Source of the DNA: Actinomycetota bacterium
Lineage (GTDB): Bacteria > Actinomycetota > Actinomycetes > Nanopelagicales > Nanopelagicaceae
Length of the DNA: 12,806 nt
NCBI GenBank assembly: GCA_009699825.1
Contig: WLNM01000021.1
Span: 1-12,806, forward strand
Direction of reading: 5' to 3'
A program made the translations under genes and the position numbers. A model generated the notes under the pieces. That model saw nothing but the letters and a program-made list of their open reading frames with translations, was not told the DNA's origin and made no database searches. Positions 1-6,690 of the stretch are shown piece after piece (position 1 is the stretch's first letter; every line of letters begins with the position of its first letter).

Positions 1-284
1 GCAAGTTCTAATAATTCAGAGTCAAATTTCTCTAGTTTCTTTGCTAAATCCTTAATATCTTTCATAGTTGTTGGCATTGTTGTTTCTGTCACCTGTCGCC
101 CACTAATCCGATACACATACCAATCCGCAGATCTGGTGATGTGCGAAAGAATTTCAGCAACATGCCACTCTTGGTTAGTTATATATGCACCTAACGCTTC
201 ATCGGGTAAGTGAGACATCTGAGAAAAAATTTGTTGATTCGCCCAGCCCATATGGCGCAATATTGTTTCAAGAGAGATAGTCAT
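1..284 (-). CDS. DinB/YfiT-superfamily protein, partial (3' end beyond left edge)
   Basis: The minus strand reads open from an ATG at 284 to the left edge, giving 94 complete residues; the C-terminus lies outside the window. The start MTISLETILRHMGWANQQIF, followed by a helix ending in a short LPDEAL turn and then a WHVAEILSHI helix (residues 40-49), is the usual first half of the DinB/DUF664-type four-helix bundle. Residue H48 sits where the family's first metal-binding histidine is expected; the other two would be in the missing part. DinB-like proteins are often metal-dependent thiol transferases or of unknown function, so no reaction is assigned. No clear Shine-Dalgarno precedes the ATG. 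The gene is divergent from the secreted-protein gene, with about 100 bases between starts. Family assignment is by pattern only; substrate unknown. Confidence 0.7.
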   Translation of the reverse strand, partial: MTISLETILRHMGWANQQIFSQMSHLPDEALGAYITNQEWHVAEILSHITRSADWYVYRISGRQVTETTMPTTMKDIKDLAKKLEKFDSELLEL

Positions 285-322
285 GAAGGGGAGTTTAAGC
301 GATTAAGCATGAATAGCCCAGA

Positions 323-330
323 GTTATAAC
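323..330. promoter_or_regulatory. Possible shared divergent -10 element (GTTATAAC)
   Basis: The 8-base palindrome GTTATAAC contains TATAAC on both strands (325-330 plus, 328-323 minus), a reasonable -10 match in either direction. It lies between the divergent starts at 284 and 387 and would give leaders of roughly 30 and 50 bases. No convincing -35 hexamer is visible on either side, so this is suggestive only. Confidence 0.3.
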
Positions 331-386
331 CGAGATTGGTTAGTCAAACCTTTGTGCTCACCTCTTCAAGAGAATACAATTTGGAA

Positions 387-1769
387 ATGCCAATTTTATT
401 TAAGCGGGCAATAATAATTCCATTGTTGGGTTTATTGATCACCTGTCTGTCCCAGGCCAGCGCTTCTGCCAGTGCCACAAATGAATATTTAACCTGGACA
501 GATAAGGGAAATGGAATTGGTTTTATAGATCTTGGTTTCACTTTAGATAATTTAGATCCCTTCGTTCAAGATAAATACACACTAACTGTCAATCCGACGA
601 GTCCGTATCCGGATAATTTTTCCCCTGTCGTTAATCTTGAAATCCAATCCAGCTTTAATATGACGTCAAATCTGTCTACTGAATTCCAAATGACGCCTAA
701 AGAATACAATTTGAAATCTTATGCAAGTATCAAAGTTACTTTATCTCCTCCTAAAGAAAAAAGTTATCTGCTTGCTGCTAATTACCAATTCAAAGTAATC
801 ACGAGTATTAATTCCGCCGGAGTAGGTTTTGGCCACAAAGCTCAGGTTTTTTATTTAAATATTCCTGATGCTGGAAGTATTCCTTCACAAAATGATTCGA
901 ACTGGACGCTTGATCATTTTCTGAAGCACGCAGACAATATGGCAAATACATTTATCCCGCGTTTACATGCGCTACTCGAAAAGAGATTTGGATTTGCTGG
1001 AACTTACACGTATATAAAACCTATGCCTAGCCCAAATGCAGCAGAGTTAAGTGCGCACACTCAAGCAGCATACGATGCGTATGCTGCACGACTTGAAAAG
1101 TGGCTCAATTACGAAATCGCAAACGCATCACTAAGTAATTATCGGGCAGATACTGATCCGGTAGATCAAGAGAACGCGGCTCCATCTGATTCTTTGTGTG
1201 TAAATTTATATTCAGCCAACAAAGTACTAATTAGCAACTGGGACATACTTTTTACTGTATTGATCAATAAATTTAATGGATTATTTGAATTAAGCGATCA
1301 AAATGCATTCAAAAATCTATCAAGTGAAGTCAGGACATTTGATCAGAAATTTCCTGAGTTGATTAAAGCCAATTCAAAATGTATGGAATTATACGGACAA
1401 AAGTCTCAACTTGATTTTTTAATTACCAAAATTGATGGACTCCAAAATTTCGTTACACAAGCAGAGTTAGATCTTGCGGCTCTTGCTGAGTCAGATTATC
1501 CGGTAATCGACGGAGAAGAAGTTATAGAAACCGCACTTACGTATTCAAAGAGAAAAGATGGACGTTACATAATCATGTTGGAGTCAGATTTAACTGACGA
1601 AGAATTGATTGTAAAAGCTTCCAAAAAGGGGCATAAAACAATTAAATACACGGTTACGACAAATCAAGATGGCATTAAGAGATTCACCACGACTCGAAAC
1701 ATTCAAAACTACAAACTTAAGGTTTATTTTCAGGGCGAACTCGTAGATAGAATCTACGTAAAAGATTAA
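387..1769 (+). CDS. Secreted protein of unknown function
   Basis: I do not recognise this family. The ATG at 387 gives 460 residues opening with a textbook signal peptide: a Lys-Arg pair at residues 6-7, a hydrophobic core (AIIIPLLGLLITCL) and a small-residue stretch ending in ASASA, with cleavage likely near residue 30. An upstream TTG at 336 is in frame but would put 17 polar residues ahead of the signal, so 387 is preferred. After the signal comes a probable beta-rich region to about residue 165, a helical middle (about 170-370, including an Ala/Tyr-rich helix and two cysteines in SLC and SKC that could pair), then a Lys-rich beta-type C-terminal module of about 85 residues ending in YVKD. 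There is no C-terminal membrane anchor. The gene appears more AT-rich than the catabolic genes to its right. It converges on the tRNA gene, 20 bases away. Confidence 0.75.
   Translation: MPILFKRAIIIPLLGLLITCLSQASASASATNEYLTWTDKGNGIGFIDLGFTLDNLDPFVQDKYTLTVNPTSPYPDNFSPVVNLEIQSSFNMTSNLSTEFQMTPKEYNLKSYASIKVTLSPPKEKSYLLAANYQFKVITSINSAGVGFGHKAQVFYLNIPDAGSIPSQNDSNWTLDHFLKHADNMANTFIPRLHALLEKRFGFAGTYTYIKPMPSPNAAELSAHTQAAYDAYAARLEKWLNYEIANASLSNYRADTDPVDQENAAPSDSLCVNLYSANKVLISNWDILFTVLINKFNGLFELSDQNAFKNLSSEVRTFDQKFPELIKANSKCMELYGQKSQLDFLITKIDGLQNFVTQAELDLAALAESDYPVIDGEEVIETALTYSKRKDGRYIIMLESDLTDEELIVKASKKGHKTIKYTVTTNQDGIKRFTTTRNIQNYKLKVYFQGELVDRIYVKD
1742..1758. repeat. Perfect 7-bp inverted repeat, 3-base loop
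   Basis: CGTAGAT (1742-1748) and ATCTACG (1752-1758) are perfect inverted arms around a 3-base loop. They lie in the last codons of the secreted-protein gene, just beyond the 3' end of the converging tRNA. A stable hairpin would form in either transcript, but no T-run follows on either strand, so a standard intrinsic terminator is not supported. It could act as a 3'-end stabiliser or be chance. Confidence 0.35.
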
Positions 1770-1789
1770 ATCCCCGTTCAAACGTACTG

Positions 1790-1862
1790 TGCGCCCGAAG
1801 GGATTCGAACCCCTAACCTTCTGATCCGTAGTCAGATGCTCTATCCGTTGAGCTACGGGCGC
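1790..1862 (-). tRNA. tRNA-Arg (anticodon ACG)
   Basis: On the minus strand the sequence folds as a complete cloverleaf. The acceptor stem is GCGCCCG/CGGGCGC, the D stem GCTC/GAGC, and the anticodon stem TCTGA/TCAGA encloses the loop CTACGGA, giving anticodon ACG. The T arm is AGGGG-TTCGAAT-CCCTT with one G-T wobble, and the discriminator base is A. ACG, with A34 normally modified to inosine, reads CGU/CGC/CGA arginine codons. The bases after the discriminator read CAG, so CCA is not encoded and must be added enzymatically. Total length is 73 with the discriminator. Confidence 0.97.
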
Positions 1863-1875
1863 TTAATGCGTGTGA

Positions 1876-1881
1876 ATACTA
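1876..1881 (-). promoter_or_regulatory. Candidate -10 for the tRNA-Arg gene
   Basis: TAGTAT on the minus strand ends 13 bases upstream of the mature tRNA 5' end, a suitable place for a -10 giving a short 5' leader. No strong -35 is seen. Weak, position-based call. Confidence 0.3.
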
Positions 1882-1955
1882 CCCCATTTAAAGGCACTTC
1901 TGCTTTTACAGGCGCCGCAGTAAACTCGGTCAAATATATTTTTAACTTATGTCAA

Positions 1956-1961
1956 AGAGGG
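1956..1961 (+). promoter_or_regulatory. Ribosome binding site deciding the start at 1967
   Basis: AGAGGG is followed by a 5-base spacer and then the ATG at 1967. It lies inside the reading frame that would start at the upstream ATG 1949, which has no comparable site. This supports 1967 as the real start of the ABM protein. Confidence 0.6.
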
Positions 1962-1966
1962 TAGTC

Positions 1967-2278
1967 ATGATTGTCACTGCGATATTTAAAGCAAAACCCG
2001 GAAAAGAAACAGAACTTCGCGATGAATTACATGGTGGAGCGAGCGCATCGTGGAATGAATCTGGGGTGCGTGGATATCACGTGCACGAATTAATTGATCA
2101 ACCTGGAACGTTTATGAATATTGAAGTGTATAAAGATGAGGCTGCTTTTCAATCGCACTTAGAAACTGCACACGTAAAATCTTTTTTAGGAAAATTAGAT
2201 GATCTATTGGCAGAGCCATTAACTGTGTATCAAGGTAAGGCGTTGTTTGGAGGAGAGAATTCAAAGGCTGCTCTGTAG
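1967..2278 (+). CDS. ABM-fold small enzyme (antibiotic biosynthesis monooxygenase / LsrG-YgiN-like)
   Basis: This is a 103-residue dimeric alpha+beta barrel (ABM) protein. The start MIVTAIFKAKPGKE, the middle MNIEVYKDEAAFQSHLETAH and the tail LAEPLTVYQGKAL reproduce the family pattern: first strand, then a YKDEAAF.xH.xxxH helix, then a last strand. The start at 1967 is chosen because a good Shine-Dalgarno stands five bases upstream and family members normally begin at this point; an ATG at 1949 is also in frame. ABM proteins include cofactor-free oxygenases (YgiN) and the phospho-AI-2 isomerase LsrG. The sequence is too generic to choose between these, but an LsrF-like aldolase and an FGGY kinase nearby make a sugar-related isomerase role worth considering. 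The DeoR-type gene follows 19 bases later and is probably co-transcribed. Confidence 0.8.
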   Translation: MIVTAIFKAKPGKETELRDELHGGASASWNESGVRGYHVHELIDQPGTFMNIEVYKDEAAFQSHLETAHVKSFLGKLDDLLAEPLTVYQGKALFGGENSKAAL

Positions 2279-2297
2279 TCCTTTGATCTACTAGATT

Positions 2298-3068
2298 ATG
2301 CGTCGTTTATTATCAGTTGAACGTCATCAGAAAATTCTTGAAAGAGTCGCATCTGAAAACGCGGTTGATTTTGGAAGCCTTGCCGATGAGTTAGGTGTCT
2401 CATCAATGACTGTGCGCCGCGATCTTCGAATCCTTGAAGATGCCGGATACCTAAAGACGACTCGTGGTGGTGCATCTGCGCAATTGGTTAATACGCAAGA
2501 TATTTTGTTACACCCACGTGCGATGGATCAAACTTTGGCTAAGACCCAAATCGGCCAATACGCCGCTTCCCTTATTGAAAAGGGTGAAGTTATTTTCTTA
2601 GGCACCGGATCAACTACTGCTGTCTTTGCACAATTCTTGCCTAATAACTTAGATCTAACAGTTATTACTCCATCGCTACCTCACGCATCCTTGCTGGCAT
2701 CGCGCGGCATTGAAGTTGTTAGTACTGGTGGTGTTGTTAGCACAGCTGACTTGGCACAGACTGGCGTGATTGCCCAAGAAGCAATTAACCGCTTCGTTGC
2801 GACGCGAACAATTATTGGTTCTGGTGGTGTTTCAAAGAGTGGTGGATTAACCGAGTTTGATCAGGTAATTGCAGATATCAATCGTGCAATGGTCGAACGA
2901 TGCGAAGAGTTAATTGTTTTAGTAGATCCATCTAAAGGTGGCGTTACTGCAAATTACAGAGTTGCCGGCATTGATATCGTCGATGAGTTCGTGACATCTA
3001 GTGATGGCAGGCAGTCGTTACAGCGTCAGCTCGGCGCTGGGGCGACCATCTTGACCCCGAACGGATAA
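2298..3068 (+). CDS. DeoR-family transcriptional repressor of sugar catabolism
   Basis: The 256-residue length is normal for the family. An N-terminal winged helix-turn-helix (about residues 7-62) carries the typical ERHQKIL opening, LADELGVSSMTVRRDLRILE recognition region and TTRGGA wing. The C-terminal DeoRC sugar-phosphate sensor domain has the LGTGSTTAVFA motif (about 100-110), the STGG strand-turn (142-145) and the late VLVDPSK motif. Family members repress sugar operons and are released by a phosphorylated intermediate; here the natural target is the operator-like repeat just downstream, in front of the BtpA-type gene. No convincing Shine-Dalgarno precedes the ATG, so translation may be coupled to the ABM gene. 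The E. coli sgc operon is likewise associated with a DeoR-type regulator (SgcR). Family call is firm; effector and targets are inferred. Confidence 0.93.
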   Translation: MRRLLSVERHQKILERVASENAVDFGSLADELGVSSMTVRRDLRILEDAGYLKTTRGGASAQLVNTQDILLHPRAMDQTLAKTQIGQYAASLIEKGEVIFLGTGSTTAVFAQFLPNNLDLTVITPSLPHASLLASRGIEVVSTGGVVSTADLAQTGVIAQEAINRFVATRTIIGSGGVSKSGGLTEFDQVIADINRAMVERCEELIVLVDPSKGGVTANYRVAGIDIVDEFVTSSDGRQSLQRQLGAGATILTPNG

Positions 3069-3093
3069 CATTTCATCACACTTTTAGTGTTAT
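3065..3093. promoter_or_regulatory. Operator-like nested inverted repeats before the catabolic operon
   Basis: Two inverted repeats are nested here. The inner one, ATnACACT-TTT-AGTGTnAT (3075-3093), has perfect 5-base inner arms plus matching AT ends. The outer one pairs ATAACA (3065-3070) with TGTTAT (3088-3093). They overlap the candidate -10 at 3091-3096, where a bound repressor would block RNA polymerase. The DeoR-type gene ends inside this element, at 3068. Assignment as its operator is inferred from position and symmetry. Confidence 0.5.
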
Positions 3094-3096
3094 ATT
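3091..3096 (+). promoter_or_regulatory. Candidate -10 (TATATT) for the btpA-led operon
   Basis: TATATT lies 30 bases before the ATG at 3127 and would start transcription near 3103, giving a leader of about 24 bases. No good -35 is present at the standard distance. The leader contains CCCT (3101-3104) and AGGG (3111-3114), which could pair and cover the GAGAGGG ribosome-binding stretch. Confidence 0.4.
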
Positions 3097-3126
3097 TTGT
3101 CCCTATAGAGAGGGCGAAATTAAGCC

Positions 3127-3930
3127 ATGAGTATCGAATTATCTTCAATTTTCACAGCAAAAAAACCAATTATTGGAATGGTGCACTTACCGGCATCTCC
3201 CGGGCAGCCGCAATTTAAAAGTAAGCCAGATCTAAAGGCAATGATTGCTGCAGTTACTGCAGATGTGAAAGCTTTGCAAGATGGTGGCATCGATGGTCTT
3301 CTCTTTTGCAATGAAAGCGATCTTCCTTATACAACTCGTGTGAGTTCCGAAGTTGGGGCGTGGACAACATTTATGATCGGCGCAGTTCATGATCAATTGA
3401 AGTTGCCTTACGGCGTAAATCTTTTGTGGGATCCAATTGCTTCTATTGAAGCGGCATCGGCATCTGGTGCATCCTTTGTGCGCGAAGTGATGTGTGGTTC
3501 TTTTGCAAGTGACATGGGGCCGTTGGCTCCAGATCCAGCCTTGGTTGCACAAACACGCACACGTTTAAAAGCGGATCACATCGCACTCTTTACAAACATT
3601 GTGCCTGAATTTGCATCAGCTCTTGAAGGTCGCACCGTTGGACAACGAGCAAAGGCAGCGGAGTACTTTGGCTTTGATGCCATCCTTATTTCTGGTCCAG
3701 TTGCTGGAGTCCCATTTAGTAATGAGGATTTATTAGCTGCAAAAGAGACAGCGAAGAAGATTCCTGTATTTGCAAATACTGGTGTAAATGCAACAACAAT
3801 TGCGGATACCTTAAAAATTGCAGATGGCGTTATCGCTGGCAGCAGCATGAAAGTAGATGGAAAGACTTTTAATCCTGTAGATCCAAGACGAGTAATTGAA
3901 CTTGTTTCGGCTGCAAATAAATCTCGTTAG
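3127..3930 (+). CDS. BtpA/SgcQ-family TIM-barrel protein
   Basis: The 267-residue length matches the BtpA family. Characteristic segments are IIGMVHLPASPG near the N-terminus (residues 15-26), CNESDLPY (61-68), FVREVMCGSFASDMGPLAP (117-135), VFANTGVNATTI (214-225) and the phosphate-loop-like ADGVIAGSSMKVDG (232-245). Cyanobacterial BtpA is linked to photosystem I accumulation, but most homologues, including E. coli SgcQ, sit in carbohydrate operons. A role as a sugar-phosphate isomerase, epimerase or lyase-type TIM barrel is therefore more likely here; the reaction is not known. It is the first gene after the operator region. An in-frame TAA at 3121 excludes a longer start. The purine-rich GAGAGGG lies about 13 bases upstream, which is long for a ribosome binding site. 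The next gene's Shine-Dalgarno overlaps its stop codon. Confidence 0.9.
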   Translation: MSIELSSIFTAKKPIIGMVHLPASPGQPQFKSKPDLKAMIAAVTADVKALQDGGIDGLLFCNESDLPYTTRVSSEVGAWTTFMIGAVHDQLKLPYGVNLLWDPIASIEAASASGASFVREVMCGSFASDMGPLAPDPALVAQTRTRLKADHIALFTNIVPEFASALEGRTVGQRAKAAEYFGFDAILISGPVAGVPFSNEDLLAAKETAKKIPVFANTGVNATTIADTLKIADGVIAGSSMKVDGKTFNPVDPRRVIELVSAANKSR

Positions 3931-3939
3931 GAGATACTC

Positions 3940-4827
3940 ATGGCAAAGGTAAGTTTCATTGGCCTTGGAATTATGGGCTCTGGAATGGTTGGCAATCTTG
4001 TAAAGGCTGGCCACGAAGTAACAGTGTGGAACAGAAGTGAAAGTAAGTACGCAGCCATCGAAAAAGTTGGTGCTAAAACAGTTAGTGATCCTTTGCAATT
4101 ACTTGCTGGGGCTGAGTTTCTTATGTATTGCCTTGCAGATGATGCTGCAGTTGATGCGATATTTCTTAAAGGACCAGAGCTTGCAAGCAAAGTAGAAAAA
4201 TCTACGATTGTTATCGACCTTTCTACTATTGATCCAGTCACTAGCGACGCGGAACGAAAGGTGTATGAATCAAGGGGTATAGCGTTTTTAGATGCTCCAG
4301 TATTTGGCACAAAAGGTGAAGCCCGCGATGGCGGTTTATGGATTGTTATTGGTGGGCCAGAAGATGTGTATAAGAAATCATTGCCAGTACTAGAGCCAAT
4401 TAGCGAGACGCTGCATTACATGGGCGTGGGTGGCAATGGCACAAAGATGAAACTTGTTGGCAACTTACTTGTTGCTTCACAGATTGTTTCTATCGGAGAA
4501 GCACTGACTCTGGCTAAAAAAGCAGGCTTAGATCTCACCAAAGTCCTCGAAGTTGCAGCTGTTGCAGATTTTAAAACACCGATTTATGCCGGGGTTGGCG
4601 CTGGTGTAATTAAGGATGATTACGAAGTTAACTTTCCACTTAAATTAATGCTCAAAGATGCTCGGCTGATTCAAGCATTTGCAAGTCGCCTTGATTCGCC
4701 GGTTTCTATTGCTGTAACGACTGAAGAGTTAGCAAAAGAGGGCGTAGACGCAGGTATGGGCGAATTAAATGCCTCTGCGATTGTCAAAGTAATTTCAAAT
4801 CGAGCAGGAGTGAACTTAAGTGAATAA
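3940..4827 (+). CDS. Beta-hydroxyacid dehydrogenase (3-HIBADH / tartronate-semialdehyde reductase family)
   Basis: These 295 residues carry the full family pattern. The Rossmann entry is FIGLGIMGSGM (6-16), with WNRSESK after the second strand: the Asn-Arg-Ser there, instead of an acidic residue, suggests NADP(H) preference. The substrate loop DAPVFGTKGEARDGG covers 118-132, and the catalytic segment GNGTKMKLVGN contains K171 and N175. The reaction is expected to be reversible oxidation of a 3-hydroxyacid, or reduction of a semialdehyde. The loop is atypical: the usual DAPVSGG reads DAPVFGT, replacing the serine that normally contacts the substrate carboxylate, so the substrate probably differs from hydroxyisobutyrate. 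A strong AGGAG stands 6 bases before the ATG, overlapping the previous stop. The 3' end overlaps the aldolase start by 8 bases. Confidence 0.9.
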   Translation: MAKVSFIGLGIMGSGMVGNLVKAGHEVTVWNRSESKYAAIEKVGAKTVSDPLQLLAGAEFLMYCLADDAAVDAIFLKGPELASKVEKSTIVIDLSTIDPVTSDAERKVYESRGIAFLDAPVFGTKGEARDGGLWIVIGGPEDVYKKSLPVLEPISETLHYMGVGGNGTKMKLVGNLLVASQIVSIGEALTLAKKAGLDLTKVLEVAAVADFKTPIYAGVGAGVIKDDYEVNFPLKLMLKDARLIQAFASRLDSPVSIAVTTEELAKEGVDAGMGELNASAIVKVISNRAGVNLSE

Positions 4828-5647
4828 GCGTCTAGATGGAATGTTTAATCCAAAATCTGGCAAGTGCATCAATATTGCACTTGACCTCGGAATTTTTGGT
4901 GAGAGATCCTTTGCTAAAGGAATTGAAGATTTAGCAAAATCATTGCCTGAAATTATCGCGGGGCAACCAGATGCAATTCAATTAAATCCTGGTGGGCTAA
5001 AGATTTTTAACTCTCTTGATTTGAAAACAGATGTCGCAATTGCACTTCGCCTAGATGTAACAAATGCCTATGAAGCGCGCGACATTGAATATTCTTGGGA
5101 CACAGCAAATATTGCAACACTTCGCGATGCTTTCGATAAGCGAGTTAAAGTTGTTGTATTAAATCTTTTAAACATTGATGAGAACTCACGCTTGCAAGAA
5201 CAGTGCGTGCAAAACATTCAATTAATTGGGGCTAAATGCCGAGAAGAAGGCATCCCACTTATGGTTGAACCTCTAGTTATGACTGCAAAGTCAGGCACAG
5301 GAACAACATCTGTCGGCGATGTAAATAAGATCGCAGCCCTTGTTCGCCAAGCTGTCGAACTAGGCGCAGACCTAATCAAGGTCGATCCAACAGTGCCAAT
5401 GACTGACTTCGAACAGATAGTCGAGATCGCCTCCGGTGTGCCTGTATTGGTTCGCGGTGGCGGTTCTGTGCCACCACGTGAATTACTCGAACGCACACGA
5501 ATTGCAATTGATTCTGGTGCATCCGGTGTGGTCTATGGCCGAAATATTGTTCAGCATCCAACTCCTGCCAAATTTATTCAATCAATTCGTGCGATTGTCC
5601 ATGACAACGCATCTGTTGATGAAGCCATGCTTGTTCTAGAGAAATAA
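4820..5647 (+). CDS. Class I aldolase of the LsrF/FbaB/DeoC group
   Basis: This is a 275-residue TIM-barrel aldolase or thiolase. The opening RLDGMFNPKSGKCINIALD closely follows the start of E. coli LsrF (RLSRIFNPKTGKTVMLAFD), and the end AIDSGASGVVYGRNIVQ matches LsrF/FbaB AID.GASGV..GRNIFQ, the phosphate-binding end of the barrel. The Schiff-base lysine is K187 in ADLIKVDP, and VRGGG (211-215) is the usual Gly-rich strand. The family's DHG motif reads D22-L-G here, so the histidine is lost while the aspartate is kept. Expected role: cleaving, or thiolytically processing, a phosphorylated keto-sugar. The GTG start at 4820 overlaps the previous gene by 8 bases and has AGGAG at 4806-4810; an internal ATG at 4841 is possible but would cut the conserved N-terminus. 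LsrF-like is the closest match I can recall, but orthology is not claimed. Confidence 0.88.
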   Translation: MNKRLDGMFNPKSGKCINIALDLGIFGERSFAKGIEDLAKSLPEIIAGQPDAIQLNPGGLKIFNSLDLKTDVAIALRLDVTNAYEARDIEYSWDTANIATLRDAFDKRVKVVVLNLLNIDENSRLQEQCVQNIQLIGAKCREEGIPLMVEPLVMTAKSGTGTTSVGDVNKIAALVRQAVELGADLIKVDPTVPMTDFEQIVEIASGVPVLVRGGGSVPPRELLERTRIAIDSGASGVVYGRNIVQHPTPAKFIQSIRAIVHDNASVDEAMLVLEK

Positions 5648-5655
5648 GCACAACC

Positions 5656-6684
5656 ATGAGTCAGACAATGAAAGCTGCCGCAATATCTGGAATAAAACAG
5701 ATTGAAATTGTTGATGTCCCGATGCCAGTCATTGGACCGCGCGATGTTTTACTTAAAATTAAATCTGCAGGATTGTGCACATGGGAACAACGAATTTATA
5801 CAGGTCAAGCGAAATCTGATTATCCACTCGTAGGTGGGCATGAAAATGCTGGAGAAATTGCCGCTATTGGAGAATTAGTAACAAATGTAAAAGTTGGCGA
5901 CAGAGTCACAATGGGATCTTCTTCTTGTGGAACCTGCCGTGCTTGTTTGCGTGGGCAAGATAAAGGGTGCTCCGAACACTTCTTAAACTTTTCGCTTAAG
6001 GGTGGTTTTTACGGTCCTGGTGGATTTGCTGAGTACAAAATTCATAGAAGCGATGGTGTTTTCCCCGTCGGCAATGCACCCTGGGATCAAGCAGCACTTG
6101 CCGAGCCACTTTCATGTGCAATTCATGCTGCGCGTATATTAGAAGCACGCTTAGGAGATACTGCAGTTGTATTTGGCGCGGGCACAATGGGTTTACTTAA
6201 CTTAATGGTGTTAAAAAAATCTGGACTTCGTGTTGCCGTAGTCGATGTCAATGAAGGTCGCCTTGCAAAAGCAACATCACTCGGAGCTGATGTGGTTCTT
6301 CAAGCAGGTCCAGATATTCGCGATCGTGTTAAGGCTGCATTTCTAGGTGGTGTTGATTTTTCAATTGCGGCTTACGGAAGCGAAGAAGTTAATCAAGATG
6401 CACTCGATGTGCTCAATAACCGCGGCAAAATATGTCTCTTTGCTTCAGCCCATCCAGTAACGCCTTTTGCTATTGATCCAAACCTGATGCACAACCGCGA
6501 AACATCTGCTGTTGGTGTTGTCAGCGCCGATCGCCGCGATCACGCTGTTGCTACTGATTTAATCGCAACAGGGCAGATTGATTTATCACCGATTGTTGAT
6601 GCGACATTTCCATTGATTGAAGCGGCTGCCGCTTTCGAACGCGCAACAACATCACCTAGTTATCGCGTGATGCTGCATCCCTAA
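5656..6684 (+). CDS. Zinc-dependent medium-chain dehydrogenase (sorbitol/threonine dehydrogenase-like)
   Basis: A complete MDR-superfamily enzyme of 342 residues. Catalytic zinc ligands are C41 (GLCTWEQR), H62-E63 (GGHENAGE) and probably E150 (ALAEPLSC). The structural zinc lobe is intact, with C91, C94, C97 and C105 in C-x2-C-x2-C-x7-C spacing. The NAD-binding domain has FGAGTMG (173-179) and D197 at the end of the second strand, indicating NAD+ rather than NADP+. It likely oxidises a secondary alcohol of a polyol, sugar or sugar acid. The fingerprint is close to the polyol dehydrogenase branch, but CTWEQ replaces the common C-G-S-D, so the substrate cannot be named. It starts 8 bases after the aldolase with only a weak AGAGAA ribosome site; an ATG four codons later is an alternative. 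It is the last plus-strand gene of the block. Confidence 0.92.
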   Translation: MSQTMKAAAISGIKQIEIVDVPMPVIGPRDVLLKIKSAGLCTWEQRIYTGQAKSDYPLVGGHENAGEIAAIGELVTNVKVGDRVTMGSSSCGTCRACLRGQDKGCSEHFLNFSLKGGFYGPGGFAEYKIHRSDGVFPVGNAPWDQAALAEPLSCAIHAARILEARLGDTAVVFGAGTMGLLNLMVLKKSGLRVAVVDVNEGRLAKATSLGADVVLQAGPDIRDRVKAAFLGGVDFSIAAYGSEEVNQDALDVLNNRGKICLFASAHPVTPFAIDPNLMHNRETSAVGVVSADRRDHAVATDLIATGQIDLSPIVDATFPLIEAAAAFERATTSPSYRVMLHP

Positions 6685-6690
6685 TTGGTA

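Noticed and set aside
336..386. Longer start (TTG at 336) for the secreted protein
   Set aside because: It would place 17 mostly polar residues ahead of an otherwise ideal signal peptide that begins at the ATG at 387; it also falls at or before the expected transcription start if TATAAC at 325-330 is the -10.
1742..1758. Intrinsic terminator for the secreted-protein gene or the tRNA
   Set aside because: The hairpin is perfect, but no T-run follows it on either strand and it lies inside coding sequence.
1790..1862. tRNA-Arg as attachment site of an integrated element
   Set aside because: I saw no integrase gene and no second copy of the tRNA 3' end in the window.
3232..3552. Open antisense frames inside btpA, the dehydrogenase genes and the transporter genes
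   Set aside because: They lie fully inside well-supported genes on the other strand, have no ribosome sites or family resemblance, and have low-complexity or Cys/His-rich translations typical of shadow frames.
2298..6684. Sulfoglycolysis (DeoR regulator, class I aldolase, HIBADH-type reductase, kinase as in yih)
   Set aside because: There is no sulfoquinovosidase, isomerase, PfkB-type kinase or sulfonate exporter, and the dehydrogenase substrate loop does not resemble that of YihU as I recall it.
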